Shown: positions 8,397 to 17,433, numbered from the stretch's first letter. The stretch is DNA of 64,000 nucleotides from DASYFG01 sp036498565 (GCA_036498565.1 DASYFG010000003.1:270309-334308); one strand, 5' to 3'. Translations and numbers: made by a program. The notes: a model not told the origin generated them from the sequence alone.

Positions 8397-9638
8397 TTAA
8401 GCCCATTCGCCGCCACGGAAAACGGGTACGACGGTGCCGTCTTGCAAGACGCCGTCGATGTCCATGTCAGCAGAACCGACCATGAAGTCTTCGTGAACGT
8501 TTGAAATGTTCCAACCACGTTTGGCCAAATCTTCAGCTGGTTCGGTCTTGCCGCCCTTAATGTTAGAGGCGTAAGCCGCACCAATTGCCAAGTGATCAGA
8601 GGCATTTTCATCAAATAATGTGTTGTAGAACAAAACGCCACCTTGTGAAATTGGTGATGAATGTGGCACCAATGACACTTCACCAAGTGAGTGTGAACCT
8701 TCATCTGTTTCGATGATTTTGTTCAACACATCCAAGCCCTTGGTAGCTGTTGCGTTGACGATTTTGCCATCAACGAAGTCTAATTCGATGTCTGTAATAA
8801 CATTTCCTTGGTAAGACAATGGCAAAGTCGCAGCCACGTGACCGTTGATATTGCGGTTGTCAGGAGACGTGAAGACTTCTTCGGTTGGCATGTTAGGAAT
8901 GAAAATATTGCCCGCTGCATCAACAGAATAAGCTGCTTCCCAAACGTGTCCTTCGGCTAATCCGATGGTGAAGTCAGATTTAGCGGACTTGTAACGCAAT
9001 TCTTTAAAGTTTTGGTCGTTCAACCATGAAGCTTTCGCGTTCAAAACTTGAATGTGTTCTTCCCAAGCCGCGATCGCATCACTTTGACCATCAACGCGTA
9101 CGTCTTTTAGGATTTCGTCCCACAAACGTTCGACGGCGTCTTGTCCCGTTAATTCTGGGAAGACTTTTTCGGCCCAAGCTTGACCGGCTGCTGCAACCAC
9201 CAACCATGAAATGGCGTCTTTCATCGTGGCTTCACGCACCATCTTCAACGCAGATTGTTGCGCGCGCGTTGCTAATGTCAAACGGTCAGCATCGACTTCG
9301 GCCAAACCGTCTGGATCGGCTGAAATCAAACTAATACGAGAAGCGTGTTTGTTAACGATTAAGTCGTTCCACTTGTCGATTGTGTATTGTGGTACCGTTG
9401 ACAAAACCTCTTCAGCGGCGTTGTTGTAAGTTTCTTTGGCTGTTTCTTGGTCACTCCATTCAACCAAAACCTGGGCTGCGCCGGCTTTGTAGGCTTCGCG
9501 CACGATTTTGCGTGCGATGTAGGCTTCTTCAACGGCGGCGTACAAAATAATTGTTTGGCCAGGTTGGACGTTGACACCTTTTTTAATAATGAGTTCGGCA
9601 TATTGGTCGAGCTTTGTGTTAAGTGTTGCATTTACCAT
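8397..9638 (-). CDS. pepS: Aminopeptidase PepS (M29 family)
   Basis: A 413-aa cytoplasmic M29 metallo-aminopeptidase, part of the peptide-use system of lactic acid bacteria. It starts MVNATLNTKLDQYAELI. The C-terminal half carries the metal-site pattern: FTSPDNRNINGHVAAT, ETDEGSHSLGEVSLVPHSSP, FDENASDHLAIGAAY and NVHEDFMVGSADMDIDG. I chose this start because GGAGGAAAA precedes it on the minus strand; a longer reading to 9725 adds residues unlike the family. It stands alone, converging on ltaS and divergent from the GH25-like gene. Confidence 0.93.
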   Translation of the reverse strand: MVNATLNTKLDQYAELIIKKGVNVQPGQTIILYAAVEEAYIARKIVREAYKAGAAQVLVEWSDQETAKETYNNAAEEVLSTVPQYTIDKWNDLIVNKHASRISLISADPDGLAEVDADRLTLATRAQQSALKMVREATMKDAISWLVVAAAGQAWAEKVFPELTGQDAVERLWDEILKDVRVDGQSDAIAAWEEHIQVLNAKASWLNDQNFKELRYKSAKSDFTIGLAEGHVWEAAYSVDAAGNIFIPNMPTEEVFTSPDNRNINGHVAATLPLSYQGNVITDIELDFVDGKIVNATATKGLDVLNKIIETDEGSHSLGEVSLVPHSSPISQGGVLFYNTLFDENASDHLAIGAAYASNIKGGKTEPAEDLAKRGWNISNVHEDFMVGSADMDIDGVLQDGTVVPVFRGGEWA

Positions 9639-9762
9639 GCGGTTTTTTCCTCCAAAAATAAGAACTAAAATTAGTTTAGCACGCGTTGATGAGAAAAGAT
9701 AGCGTTTACTTAATGAAGGTCTCATTTTGGCCTTGGTCGTTTAAAAGTCAAGGTTTTTCCTG

Positions 9763-9775
9763 TATAATAAAAAGC
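9763..9775 (+). promoter_or_regulatory. -10 box abutting the start codon (leaderless candidate)
   Basis: A perfect TATAAT (9763-9768) is followed by seven bases, then the ATG at 9776. No Shine-Dalgarno fits in that gap, so the transcript probably begins at or one base before the AUG. A clear -35 was not seen. Confidence 0.5.
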
Positions 9776-10549
9776 ATGGAAGACAAGTTATTAGAGCAAA
9801 AATCAGCAAACTTTACGAATCATTGGCTGCTACGTGGGGCAACGTGGGCAGTCGTGCTTTTGGGTGTGGCTGCAACGTTTACGTTGTGGGTTTTTTCAGC
9901 GACCGATTCCAAAGCTGAAGTCACACAAAAACAATTAGCAGCCGTGCCAACTGGCTTTGATGTGCAAGGTGTGTCTTTGTCACAAAACAACGGTTTCATT
10001 GATTTTGCTAATTTAGCCGATAATGATATTCAATTTGCTTATTTTCGCTCAACGACGGGCAATGACTTTTTGGACGATGCTTATTTGGAAAATGTGAAGC
10101 GCGCGCATGAAGACGGCTTGCAAACTGGGGCGTTGTTGGTATTTGATAACACCGTGAATGGCAACACACAGGCGGCTTATTTTATCAATCAAGTGGGTGA
10201 CAACATTGGGCAATTGCCGATTATGATTGCTGTGGGCGATGATCAGATTAGTGAAGACGCGGACAAAGATATTTTGGCAAACTTGATTTCGTCATTGAGT
10301 TGGCACTACGGTCGTGACGTGATGATTGCTGCTACGCCAAAAATTCAAAAAGCCTTATCAGATCGCGTCAAAAACACAAAATACTGGCTGCTGGCGAATA
10401 ATTTAACGGATAAAAACAGCCGGAACGCCTTTATCCAATACGAAGAAAATCACATTATCGGTACGGGCATGCGCCAAATTGTCATGCCAACAAGTGTCTT
10501 TAACGGTACAACTGCACAGTGGCAAAAGCTACTTAATGCCCAGAAATGA
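9776..10549 (+). CDS. Membrane-anchored GH25-like protein, catalytic residues apparently lost
   Basis: 257 aa. One uncleaved N-terminal membrane segment (about residues 19-41, WLLRGATWAVVLLGVAATFT) leads to an external domain resembling GH25 lysozyme-type muramidases: it opens GFDVQGVSLSQNNGFIDF, followed by FAYFRSTTGNDFLDDAY. Active GH25 enzymes carry Asp-x-Glu in the central strand (as in LDIE); here the strand reads LPIMIAVGDDQ, so both acids appear replaced. It may bind cell wall without cleaving it. No Shine-Dalgarno precedes the ATG, and the -10 box is seven bases away. The next gene's first ATG overlaps its stop. Confidence 0.65.
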   Translation: MEDKLLEQKSANFTNHWLLRGATWAVVLLGVAATFTLWVFSATDSKAEVTQKQLAAVPTGFDVQGVSLSQNNGFIDFANLADNDIQFAYFRSTTGNDFLDDAYLENVKRAHEDGLQTGALLVFDNTVNGNTQAAYFINQVGDNIGQLPIMIAVGDDQISEDADKDILANLISSLSWHYGRDVMIAATPKIQKALSDRVKNTKYWLLANNLTDKNSRNAFIQYEENHIIGTGMRQIVMPTSVFNGTTAQWQKLLNAQK

Positions 10550-10557
10550 GGACAGAC

Positions 10558-11574
10558 ATGACATTAAAATTAGGAATTATCGGAACAAACTGGATCACGG
10601 CACAATTTGTTGACGCCGCTCATCAAACGGGTGAATACCGTTTGGTGACGGTTTATTCGCGCACACATGAAAAAGGCGAAGCGTTTGTGAGTGAATTAGA
10701 CGCGGCGTTGACCGAAGCGGGCGTTAATGTGGTTACGAGTTTGGCGGATTTGTGGGCGGACATTGATGTCGTTTACATCGCTTCGCCGAACGCGTTGCAC
10801 TTTGAACAAGCTCGTGATGCGATCGCTCACGGCGTGCATGTTATTGTTGAAAAGCCGTCTGTCAGCAACGTGGCGGAATTTGCGGCTTTGCAAGAACTCT
10901 TAGCTGCACATCCTGATATCAAATTCTTTGAAGCCGCGCGCCACATTCACCAAGAAAACTTCAAAATTTTGCAAGCCAATGTCGAAGAATTACCAACAGT
11001 CCAAGGCGCAACGTTTGTTTATCAGAAATATTCATCGCGCTTTGATGATTATTTGGCCGGTAAAGAACCAAATGTGTTGACGCGTGAATTTAGCGCTGGG
11101 GCTTTGTATGACTTGGGCGTTTACCCGGTTTATGCGGCGTTGGCGCTGTTTGGTAAGCCACTTGCAGTCCAATATTTGCCAACTTTGTTAACAAATGGCG
11201 CTGACGGACGCGGTACGGCCAACTTGATTTATGATGGCTTTGGCGTAACGCTGATTTTTGGTAAGAGTGCGAATTCTTATTTGCGCAGTGAAGTTTACGG
11301 TTACAAAACCACGTTGAGCGTGGACAACATCGCTGAATTGGGCGATGTGTGGTTGCAAGATGGCAGCGGCGCCGTTGAAGAAATTGGGGCGGCCGTCCCA
11401 GCCAATCCGATGGTAGCTGAAGCACAAGTATTTGCTGATATTTTGGCGGATCCAGTGGGCAAACACGAAGATTATTTGGCCTTGTTGCGCTTGGCCCGGG
11501 CGGTGAACGAAACGTTGTTTGACTTGCGTCAATCAGCGGGCATTGTGTTCCCAGCAGACGAGGAGACGGTATGA
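10558..11574 (+). CDS. Gfo/Idh/MocA-family oxidoreductase
   Basis: A 338-aa NAD(P)-dependent sugar-type dehydrogenase. The Rossmann fold starts KLGIIGTNWITAQFVDAA, and the family motif EKPSVSN supplies the nicotinamide-proximal Lys-Pro. The C-terminal alpha/beta domain contains AGALYDLGVYPVYAAL, typical of the family. The substrate cannot be inferred. I prefer the ATG at 10558, five bases after GAGGA; an earlier in-frame ATG at 10546 overlaps the upstream stop and lacks a ribosome binding site. The end overlaps the helicase start by four bases. Confidence 0.85.
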   Translation: MTLKLGIIGTNWITAQFVDAAHQTGEYRLVTVYSRTHEKGEAFVSELDAALTEAGVNVVTSLADLWADIDVVYIASPNALHFEQARDAIAHGVHVIVEKPSVSNVAEFAALQELLAAHPDIKFFEAARHIHQENFKILQANVEELPTVQGATFVYQKYSSRFDDYLAGKEPNVLTREFSAGALYDLGVYPVYAALALFGKPLAVQYLPTLLTNGADGRGTANLIYDGFGVTLIFGKSANSYLRSEVYGYKTTLSVDNIAELGDVWLQDGSGAVEEIGAAVPANPMVAEAQVFADILADPVGKHEDYLALLRLARAVNETLFDLRQSAGIVFPADEETV

Positions 11575-12875
11575 CCGACACATTAAATGCTGTTTTGGCA
11601 GCGAAATTCAACGCAACATTTGACGCGCCAACACCAATCCAAACGGCGGTTTGGGAGCGTTTGTCAACCGGCGAATCTATTTTTGGTTTAGCACCGACCG
11701 GAAGCGGGAAAACACTGGCTTTCGTGTTGCCGTTGTTAAGCCAAATTGAAGGCACGGGCACACAAGTTTTGATTGTGGCGCCTAGTCAAGAATTGGCCGC
11801 GCAAACGACGCAAGTTGCGCGTGAATGGGCGAATTTGGTAGACGTGAAAGTCACGAGTTTGATTGGCGGGGCCAATGGTCGCCGGCAAACGGATACATTA
11901 CGCAAAACCAAACCAGCTATTGTCGTGGGCACGGTGGGACGAATTTTGACGATGCTGGATAGTGGCGCGTTGAAGTTGGACCAATTGCGTAGTTTGGTGA
12001 TTGATGAAGCCGACGCTTTGTTACATGAAGAACGCGATGCAGAATGGCGCGCGTTGAGCAGCTATGTGCCGCGTGGCACGCAAGTCGCCCTATTTTCGGC
12101 CACTGACGGGGTGGATTTGGCGAAAGTCCAACAGTTATTTGGCCAAAGTACGACACCAATTAGCGTTGGTCAAGATGCACCAAAGCAAATTACGCACGAA
12201 TATCAATTCGCCGATGAGCGCGGCAAAGCTAAGATTCTCGCTCAAATCGCGCGCAAACAACGCGCGCTTGTGTTCTTCAATCAAGTGAGCACGTTGACGA
12301 ATATGGAAGCCACGTTGCGCCATAATCATGTGCCGGTGGCGAGTTTAGGCAGTAATGATCGCCGCCAAATTCAACGCGCGGATGCGCTAGCTAGTTTTCG
12401 AAAAGGCGACGTTAAGTTACTTTTGGTGACGGACGTGGCCGCGCGTGGATTGGATATTGTGGATTTGCCAATGGTCATTAACGCGCAAATTCCGCGTGAA
12501 CGTAAAACCTACGTGCACCGCGCAGGCCGAACTGGTCGGATGGGTAAAACTGGTGTGGTTTTGAATTTAGGTAATGATCATGACTTGCGTGATGTGAAGC
12601 GTTTGTTAGGCGATGATGTGGCATTGGTGAAGGCGAATTTGGCACCGGAAAAACCAGTTGTCCGGGCTAAAGAAGAAGTGCGTGAAGCAGTGAAAGTCGT
12701 TGCAAAAACAGCGGCAAAGTCATTGAGTGCACGTCCGTCAAAGGAAAAGCCAAGCACGTCACCGGCAGAAGTCGACGTCAAGAAAAAACCACGTAGTAAA
12801 CAAAAACAAAAGAATCAAAAAGACAAAGGCATGCGCCACAAACGCCGCAAACAAGCGGAAAATCAGGCGCAATAA
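11571..12875 (+). CDS. DEAD-box RNA helicase
   Basis: A 434-aa ATP-dependent RNA helicase of the DEAD-box family. Motifs in order: Q-motif TPIQTAVW, Walker A APTGSGKT, DEADALL, LFSATD, RGLDIVDLP and HRAGRTGRMG. The last 60 residues are a Lys/Arg/Gln-rich tail (KKKPRSKQKQKNQ), usual for helicases acting on rRNA or mRNA. It resembles the short cold-shock/ribosome-assembly helicases (CshB/YfmL type), but the subtype cannot be fixed. GAGGAG lies upstream, and the ATG overlaps the end of the oxidoreductase gene. A tRNA gene follows 29 bases later. Confidence 0.92.
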   Translation: MTDTLNAVLAAKFNATFDAPTPIQTAVWERLSTGESIFGLAPTGSGKTLAFVLPLLSQIEGTGTQVLIVAPSQELAAQTTQVAREWANLVDVKVTSLIGGANGRRQTDTLRKTKPAIVVGTVGRILTMLDSGALKLDQLRSLVIDEADALLHEERDAEWRALSSYVPRGTQVALFSATDGVDLAKVQQLFGQSTTPISVGQDAPKQITHEYQFADERGKAKILAQIARKQRALVFFNQVSTLTNMEATLRHNHVPVASLGSNDRRQIQRADALASFRKGDVKLLLVTDVAARGLDIVDLPMVINAQIPRERKTYVHRAGRTGRMGKTGVVLNLGNDHDLRDVKRLLGDDVALVKANLAPEKPVVRAKEEVREAVKVVAKTAAKSLSARPSKEKPSTSPAEVDVKKKPRSKQKQKNQKDKGMRHKRRKQAENQAQ

Positions 12876-12904
12876 GCCATTTAAGCCGGTATTACCGGCG
12901 CTTT

Positions 12905-12977
12905 GCATGCGTAGTTTAACGGGATAAAACGGCTGCCTCCTAAGCGGCAACTCTGGGTTCGAGTCCCAGTGCGTGCA
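12905..12977 (+). tRNA. tRNA-Arg (anticodon CCT)
   Basis: 73 nt with a full cloverleaf. Acceptor GCATGCG pairs with TGCGTGC with wobbles. The D stem is GTTT/AAAC. The anticodon stem is GCTGC/GCGGC with loop CTCCTAA (anticodon CCT, reads AGG). The T arm is CTGGG-TTCGAGT-CCCAG. The discriminator is A and CCA is not encoded. A short hairpin (12885-12899) precedes it. Confidence 0.93.
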
Positions 12978-13055
12978 GTAAAGTTGATTTGTGATTTTTT
13001 AAACAAAATCGGGCAAGTCGTTGGGAAAAGTTGTTTTGACTACCCGAAAATGCTT

Positions 13056-13107
13056 TTGTGCAAAAAAACACAAATTACTTGAATTTTTCATTATCACGTG
13101 ATAAATT
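13056..13107 (+). promoter_or_regulatory. cydABDC promoter with Rex-like box and palindrome
   Basis: TTGTGCAAAAAAACACAA (13056-13073) fits the Rex consensus TTGTG-N8-CACAA, so the operon may sense NADH/NAD. Next is TTGAAT (13079-13084), a 17-bp spacer and TAAATT (13102-13107). The perfect 14-bp palindrome TTATCACGTGATAA (13091-13104) lies in the spacer and -10 and is a candidate second operator. An imperfect hairpin (13009-13047, arms TCGGG..AGTC) lies further upstream. Confidence 0.6.
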
Positions 13108-13132
13108 TATAGACGTAGTAGTTTAAGTTAAG

Positions 13133-13167
13133 AAGGAGGAGCGCCATTTTTGGCGCGATGCGATATG
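13133..13167 (+). promoter_or_regulatory. cydA Shine-Dalgarno, hairpin, start codon module
   Basis: AAGGAGG (13133-13139) is followed directly by a perfect hairpin, GCGCCA-TTTT-TGGCGC (13141-13156), and then the ATG at 13165. The SD-ATG gap is 25 nt unfolded but about 9 nt if the hairpin forms. An in-frame TTG at 13150, inside the hairpin, is an alternative start at ordinary spacing. Confidence 0.55.
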
Positions 13168-14673
13168 ACAGATTTGGTGAATGTGCTGGACTTAGCGCGC
13201 TTCCAATTTGCGATGACGACAATTTTCCACTTTTGGTTTGTGCCAATGTCAATTGGTTTTGCGGTAATTGTCTCCGTCATGGAAACGCTGTATGTGATCA
13301 AAAAAGATGACATCTATAAAAAAATGACGCAGTTCTGGGCCAAAGCGTTGATTATTAGCTTTGCGGTCGGCGTGGTGACTGGGTTGATTCAAGAGTTCCA
13401 ATTTGGAATGAACTGGTCTGATTATTCACGCTTTGTGGGTGACATTTTCGGGGCACCATTGGCGATTGAAGCGTTGGTGGCGTTCTTTGCGGAATCAACG
13501 TTCTTGGGCTTTTGGAGTTTCACTTGGGGCAAAGTGAAGCCATGGTTGCACGCGTTGTTCATTTGGATTGTGACGCTGGGATCAACGTTGTCTGCGATGT
13601 GGATTTTGGTGGCGAACTCGTTCATGCAAAACCCGGTGGGGTACGCATTGAATGCGCCGGACCACAAAGCAACTTTGAACGATTTTCCAGCTTTGGTCAC
13701 TAATCCGCAATTCTTAATTGAATTCCCGCACGTTATGTTTGGTACGTTGATTACTGGTGGCTTCATCGTGATGGGTTTGTCGGCGTTCAAATTAATTCGG
13801 AATAAAGATGCGGCAGTTGCCGTCTTCTTCAAAAAAACCATTGCAATCGCCGCATCGGTTGGTGTGTTGGGGGTTGCTGGTGCGTTAATCACTGGTGACT
13901 CACATGCGTTTGAATTGCAACAAATGCAACCAATGAAATTTGCCGCGATGGAAGGGGTCGATGAAACGATTGACTCATCCAAGCGTGCAGATCATGCAGA
14001 ACCTTGGGCGTTGATTTCTTTCACCGATCCAAAGACGCACAAAAAAGTATTTAGCGTTGAAATTCCTTATGCGTTGTCAATTTTGGGGAATCACTCGTTG
14101 ACGGGTGGAAAAACTGTTGGAACAACTGAATTAGAAAAAGAATTCCAAGCAAAATACGGCAAGCAACATCCTGAAATTAAAGATTTCTACGTCCCAGAAA
14201 ACACACTTTTCTACGCCTTTCGTGTGATGGCGATGGGCGCCGGAGCTTTGTTAGCTGTGTTGGTTGGAGTGTTTGTTTACTTGAAGCGCGAATGGTTCGG
14301 TCGTTTGTTCAACTTTAAGTGGTATCAATGGGTTTTGCGTTTGTTTGACAAATGGTGGCTATGGGTGATGGCTGTGATGACATTTGCGCCATTCGCCATT
14401 AACACGGCTGGTTGGGTCGTGACCGAAATGGGTCGTTATCCATGGACGGTTTACGGCGTCTTCACCATTGCAGATTCTGTTTCACCAAACGTTTCTGTTG
14501 CATCATTGTTGATTTCAAACATTGGTTACTTCTTAGTCTTCTCTTTGCTTGGCGTGATGGCCTTCTACTTGATGGTACGTTTGGTACAAGAAGGACCAGA
14601 CTTGTCGGATGAAGAAGTGAGCGAAATTGTGCCGCAAGATCCAATGGCCAACTTGAAAAAGGAGGAAGCATAA
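13165..14673 (+). CDS. cydA: Cytochrome bd ubiquinol/menaquinol oxidase subunit I
   Basis: 502 aa, an integral membrane subunit that carries haems b558, b595 and d and reduces O2 to water with quinol electrons. The N-terminus (DLARFQFAMTTIFHFWFVPMS) contains the conserved haem-ligand His. EMGRYPWTVYG is the GRxPW family signature. Roughly nine hydrophobic segments are present. Length fits the short Q-loop type of Firmicutes. The start is uncertain between ATG 13165, which matches the family N-terminus, and TTG 13150. No haem biosynthesis genes are seen here, so activity likely needs external haem, as in other lactic acid bacteria. Confidence 0.95.
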   Translation: MTDLVNVLDLARFQFAMTTIFHFWFVPMSIGFAVIVSVMETLYVIKKDDIYKKMTQFWAKALIISFAVGVVTGLIQEFQFGMNWSDYSRFVGDIFGAPLAIEALVAFFAESTFLGFWSFTWGKVKPWLHALFIWIVTLGSTLSAMWILVANSFMQNPVGYALNAPDHKATLNDFPALVTNPQFLIEFPHVMFGTLITGGFIVMGLSAFKLIRNKDAAVAVFFKKTIAIAASVGVLGVAGALITGDSHAFELQQMQPMKFAAMEGVDETIDSSKRADHAEPWALISFTDPKTHKKVFSVEIPYALSILGNHSLTGGKTVGTTELEKEFQAKYGKQHPEIKDFYVPENTLFYAFRVMAMGAGALLAVLVGVFVYLKREWFGRLFNFKWYQWVLRLFDKWWLWVMAVMTFAPFAINTAGWVVTEMGRYPWTVYGVFTIADSVSPNVSVASLLISNIGYFLVFSLLGVMAFYLMVRLVQEGPDLSDEEVSEIVPQDPMANLKKEEA

Positions 14674-14674
14674 C

Positions 14675-15694
14675 ATGTCAACATTACAAATTGTTTGGTT
14701 TAGCTTGATTGCCATTTTATGGGTTGGTTTCTTCTTTTTGGAAGGGTTTGACTTTGGGGTTGGCATGCAGTTCGTTTCTTTGGCAAAAGACGAAGAAGAA
14801 CGTGACAGCTTGTACGAATCAATTGGACCGCACTGGGATGCCAATGAAGTGTGGTTGATTACGGCTGGTGGGGCAATGTTTGCGGCGTATCCTGGTTGGT
14901 ATGCGTCATTGTTCTCAGGTTTTTACTTGTTGTTGTTTGGCGTGTTGCTGGCTTTGATTTTCCGTGGGGTGGCGTTTGAATTCCGTGAAAAATTACCCAC
15001 GCTCAAAGCACGTCGTTTGTGGGGAAACTTGATTGCACTGGCATCGTTTGCCGTGCCATTCTTGTTTGGGATGATTTTCTTGGCGGTTGTGACCGGCGTG
15101 CCTTTGGATGCGCGCGGCAATGTGTCGGCTAACTTCGGCACTTATGTGCGCCCAGTCACGCTTGTCGGTGGCCTTGGTTTGGTTTTGTTAAGCTATGTGC
15201 ACGGTTTGAACTTTACGATGTTAAAGCAAACCAACACCGAGATTTTGGCAAAAGCTAAAAGCCACCTTAAAATGGCTTACACGTTATTACTCGCGGGCGA
15301 AGTGATTTTAGCTGGTTTGCTACTTTGGCAAACCGATTTCTTAGCCACAAAGCCTGTTATCACGTTGATTTTGTTGGCGGTGGTCGTTTTGGCGACGCTA
15401 GCAAGCTGGCATCAAGCGCATTATGATCGCCAAGGTTGGGCGTTCACGTTGTCTGGTTTGACAATTATTGCCGTGGTGAGTTTGTTGTTTGTTGGTTTGT
15501 TCCCACGCGTGATTGTTGATGTAAATGGCGTGCATGATTTGTTGGCAACGACGGCTTCATCATCGCCTTACACGTTGCATTTGATGACTTGGATTGTGTC
15601 AGGGGCGTTGCCGTTGACTTTGGGTTATCAATTGTGGAGTTTCTACGTCTTCAAAGAACGTGTGCAAGAAAACCATATCTTTACTGAGGAATAA
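14675..15694 (+). CDS. cydB: Cytochrome bd oxidase subunit II
   Basis: 339 aa with about eight membrane segments. The family N-terminus (IVWFSLIAILWVGFFFLEGFDFG) and the GPHWDANEVWLITAGGAMFAA motif are present. It pairs with CydA to form the quinol oxidase. The ATG follows the cydA stop by one base, and AAAGGAGGAAG at the end of cydA is its ribosome binding site. cydD follows after two bases. Confidence 0.95.
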   Translation: MSTLQIVWFSLIAILWVGFFFLEGFDFGVGMQFVSLAKDEEERDSLYESIGPHWDANEVWLITAGGAMFAAYPGWYASLFSGFYLLLFGVLLALIFRGVAFEFREKLPTLKARRLWGNLIALASFAVPFLFGMIFLAVVTGVPLDARGNVSANFGTYVRPVTLVGGLGLVLLSYVHGLNFTMLKQTNTEILAKAKSHLKMAYTLLLAGEVILAGLLLWQTDFLATKPVITLILLAVVVLATLASWHQAHYDRQGWAFTLSGLTIIAVVSLLFVGLFPRVIVDVNGVHDLLATTASSSPYTLHLMTWIVSGALPLTLGYQLWSFYVFKERVQENHIFTEE

Positions 15695-15696
15695 AA

Positions 15697-17433
15697 ATGA
15701 TTGATCGGCGATTATTTGCTTTACCAAAAATTTTGCCGACACTATTAGGGCTTGTGGTTCTTACTGGACTACAAGCCTTTAGTGTATTGGCACAAGGTAT
15801 TTTATTAGCGTGGGTGCTGACGCAATTGTGGCACGACGCCGTATTTAGTGCGGTCATTTGGCCCACGGTCGGCTTTGGCGTGAGCTTTATTTTGCGCCAT
15901 TTGTTACATGTTTTGAAAAATGAATGGATGAGCCGTTACGCGGAAATTGCCGTGGAAACTTACCGCGTGCAGTTATTGGAAAAATACGCGCAACTTGGCC
16001 CAGTCGTCGTGCAAGAAATGGGGACAGGAAGTGCCGTTGCCACGCTTGGCGCGGGTTTGGATAATGTCAAAAATTATTTCCAATTGTTGTTGGTCAAAGT
16101 GTTTGATTTGGGAATTATTCCGTGGGTGATTTTGCTGGGGATTGCTTATTTTGATTGGGAACTAGCGGTGTTTTTGTTGGTGATTTTCCCAGTGATTATC
16201 TTGTTCTTCATCATTTTGGGTTACGCGGCGCAAAGCAAAGCGGATGCGGAATATGCGAACTTTACGAATTTGAATAATCGCTTTGTGGACGCTTTGCGTG
16301 GTTTGCCAACGCTTAAACAATTGGGTTTGAGTCGATCATATGCGCAACAAATTTTTGCGATTGCCGAGGATTATCGTTTGGCAACGATGCGGACGTTGCG
16401 CATTGCGATGACGTCTACATTTGCGTTGGATTTCTTTACGACTTTGAGTGTGGCGATTGTGGCCGTTTTCTTGGGCTTGGATTTGCTGGATGGCGTTAAA
16501 GTTTTGTTTCCCGCTTTGAGTGTTTTGATTTTGGCACCGGAATATTTTTTGCCCTTGCGTAATTTTGCTGATGACTATCATGCAACTTTGGATGGCAAGA
16601 ACGCGTTGGATGATGTGTTTACGATTTTGGCGCGCGAAGTGCCGCACGTTGATGCGGTGAATTTGCCAAAGTGGGACGCTGACTCAACGTTGGCATTGCG
16701 CAATCTGGACGTGGCTTATTCGGATAGCACCGACGCGACGTTGGAGAACGTGTCTTTGACTATTGACGGTTTGCAAAAAATCGCATTGGTTGGGACAAGT
16801 GGCGCGGGGAAGACGACTTTGTTAGAAACGTTAGCCGGCTTTTTGACGCCAAGTGCGGGTGAAATTGTTTTGAATGGCACAACTTTGCCGAGCTTGGCGC
16901 ACGAAGATTGGCAACGCCAATTTTTCTACATGCCACAAAATCCGTATCTTTTTGCGACAACTTTGCGCGAAAACATTGTCTTTTATGCACCGAATGCTAG
17001 TGATGAACGCATTGATTTGGCGGTGCAACAAGCTGGTTTGCAAGCGCTCGTTGCGGATTTGCCAGATGGATTAGAGACGGTGATTGGTGAAGGCGGCCGG
17101 CAATTGTCCGGCGGACAGGCCCAACGCGTGGCGTTAGCACGGATGTTGGTTGACGCGCACCGCTCGATTTTGTTATTTGACGAGCCGACGGCGCATTTGG
17201 ACATCGCGACTGAAGCAGAATTGAAAGCGACGATGGCGCCGTTATTTGCTAACAAATTAGTGATTTTTGCCACGCACCGTTTGCACTGGTTAACCGAAAT
17301 GGACGCCGTGATTGTCATGCGCGACGGACAAATTGTGGAAACTGGCACACCAAAAGCGCTGCTAGCCGACCCCAACAGCGCGCTAAATGCGCTGCGATCA
17401 ACTCTGAAAGGAGATGAACATGAAACAAATTAA
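15697..17433 (+). CDS. cydD: Thiol reductant ABC exporter subunit CydD
   Basis: A 578-aa half-transporter (membrane domain then ATPase) that with CydC exports glutathione/cysteine and is needed to assemble cytochrome bd. Six membrane helices fill the first 300 residues. Walker A is GTSGAGKTT, the Q-loop FYMPQNPYLFATT, the signature LSGGQAQRVALAR and Walker B ILLFDEPTAHLD. It lies two bases after cydB and overlaps the start of cydC, giving the usual cydABDC operon. Confidence 0.93.
   Translation: MIDRRLFALPKILPTLLGLVVLTGLQAFSVLAQGILLAWVLTQLWHDAVFSAVIWPTVGFGVSFILRHLLHVLKNEWMSRYAEIAVETYRVQLLEKYAQLGPVVVQEMGTGSAVATLGAGLDNVKNYFQLLLVKVFDLGIIPWVILLGIAYFDWELAVFLLVIFPVIILFFIILGYAAQSKADAEYANFTNLNNRFVDALRGLPTLKQLGLSRSYAQQIFAIAEDYRLATMRTLRIAMTSTFALDFFTTLSVAIVAVFLGLDLLDGVKVLFPALSVLILAPEYFLPLRNFADDYHATLDGKNALDDVFTILAREVPHVDAVNLPKWDADSTLALRNLDVAYSDSTDATLENVSLTIDGLQKIALVGTSGAGKTTLLETLAGFLTPSAGEIVLNGTTLPSLAHEDWQRQFFYMPQNPYLFATTLRENIVFYAPNASDERIDLAVQQAGLQALVADLPDGLETVIGEGGRQLSGGQAQRVALARMLVDAHRSILLFDEPTAHLDIATEAELKATMAPLFANKLVIFATHRLHWLTEMDAVIVMRDGQIVETGTPKALLADPNSALNALRSTLKGDEHETN

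Noticed and set aside
12885..12899. GCCGGT-ATT-ACCGGC hairpin before tRNA-Arg as a terminator
   Set aside because: The stem is good but no T-run follows, and it sits six bases from the tRNA, so more likely a processing signal or chance.
13009..13047. Imperfect hairpin in the cyd upstream region as a riboswitch or attenuator
   Set aside because: It lies upstream of the best promoter and has no T-run, so it is probably not in the cyd mRNA.
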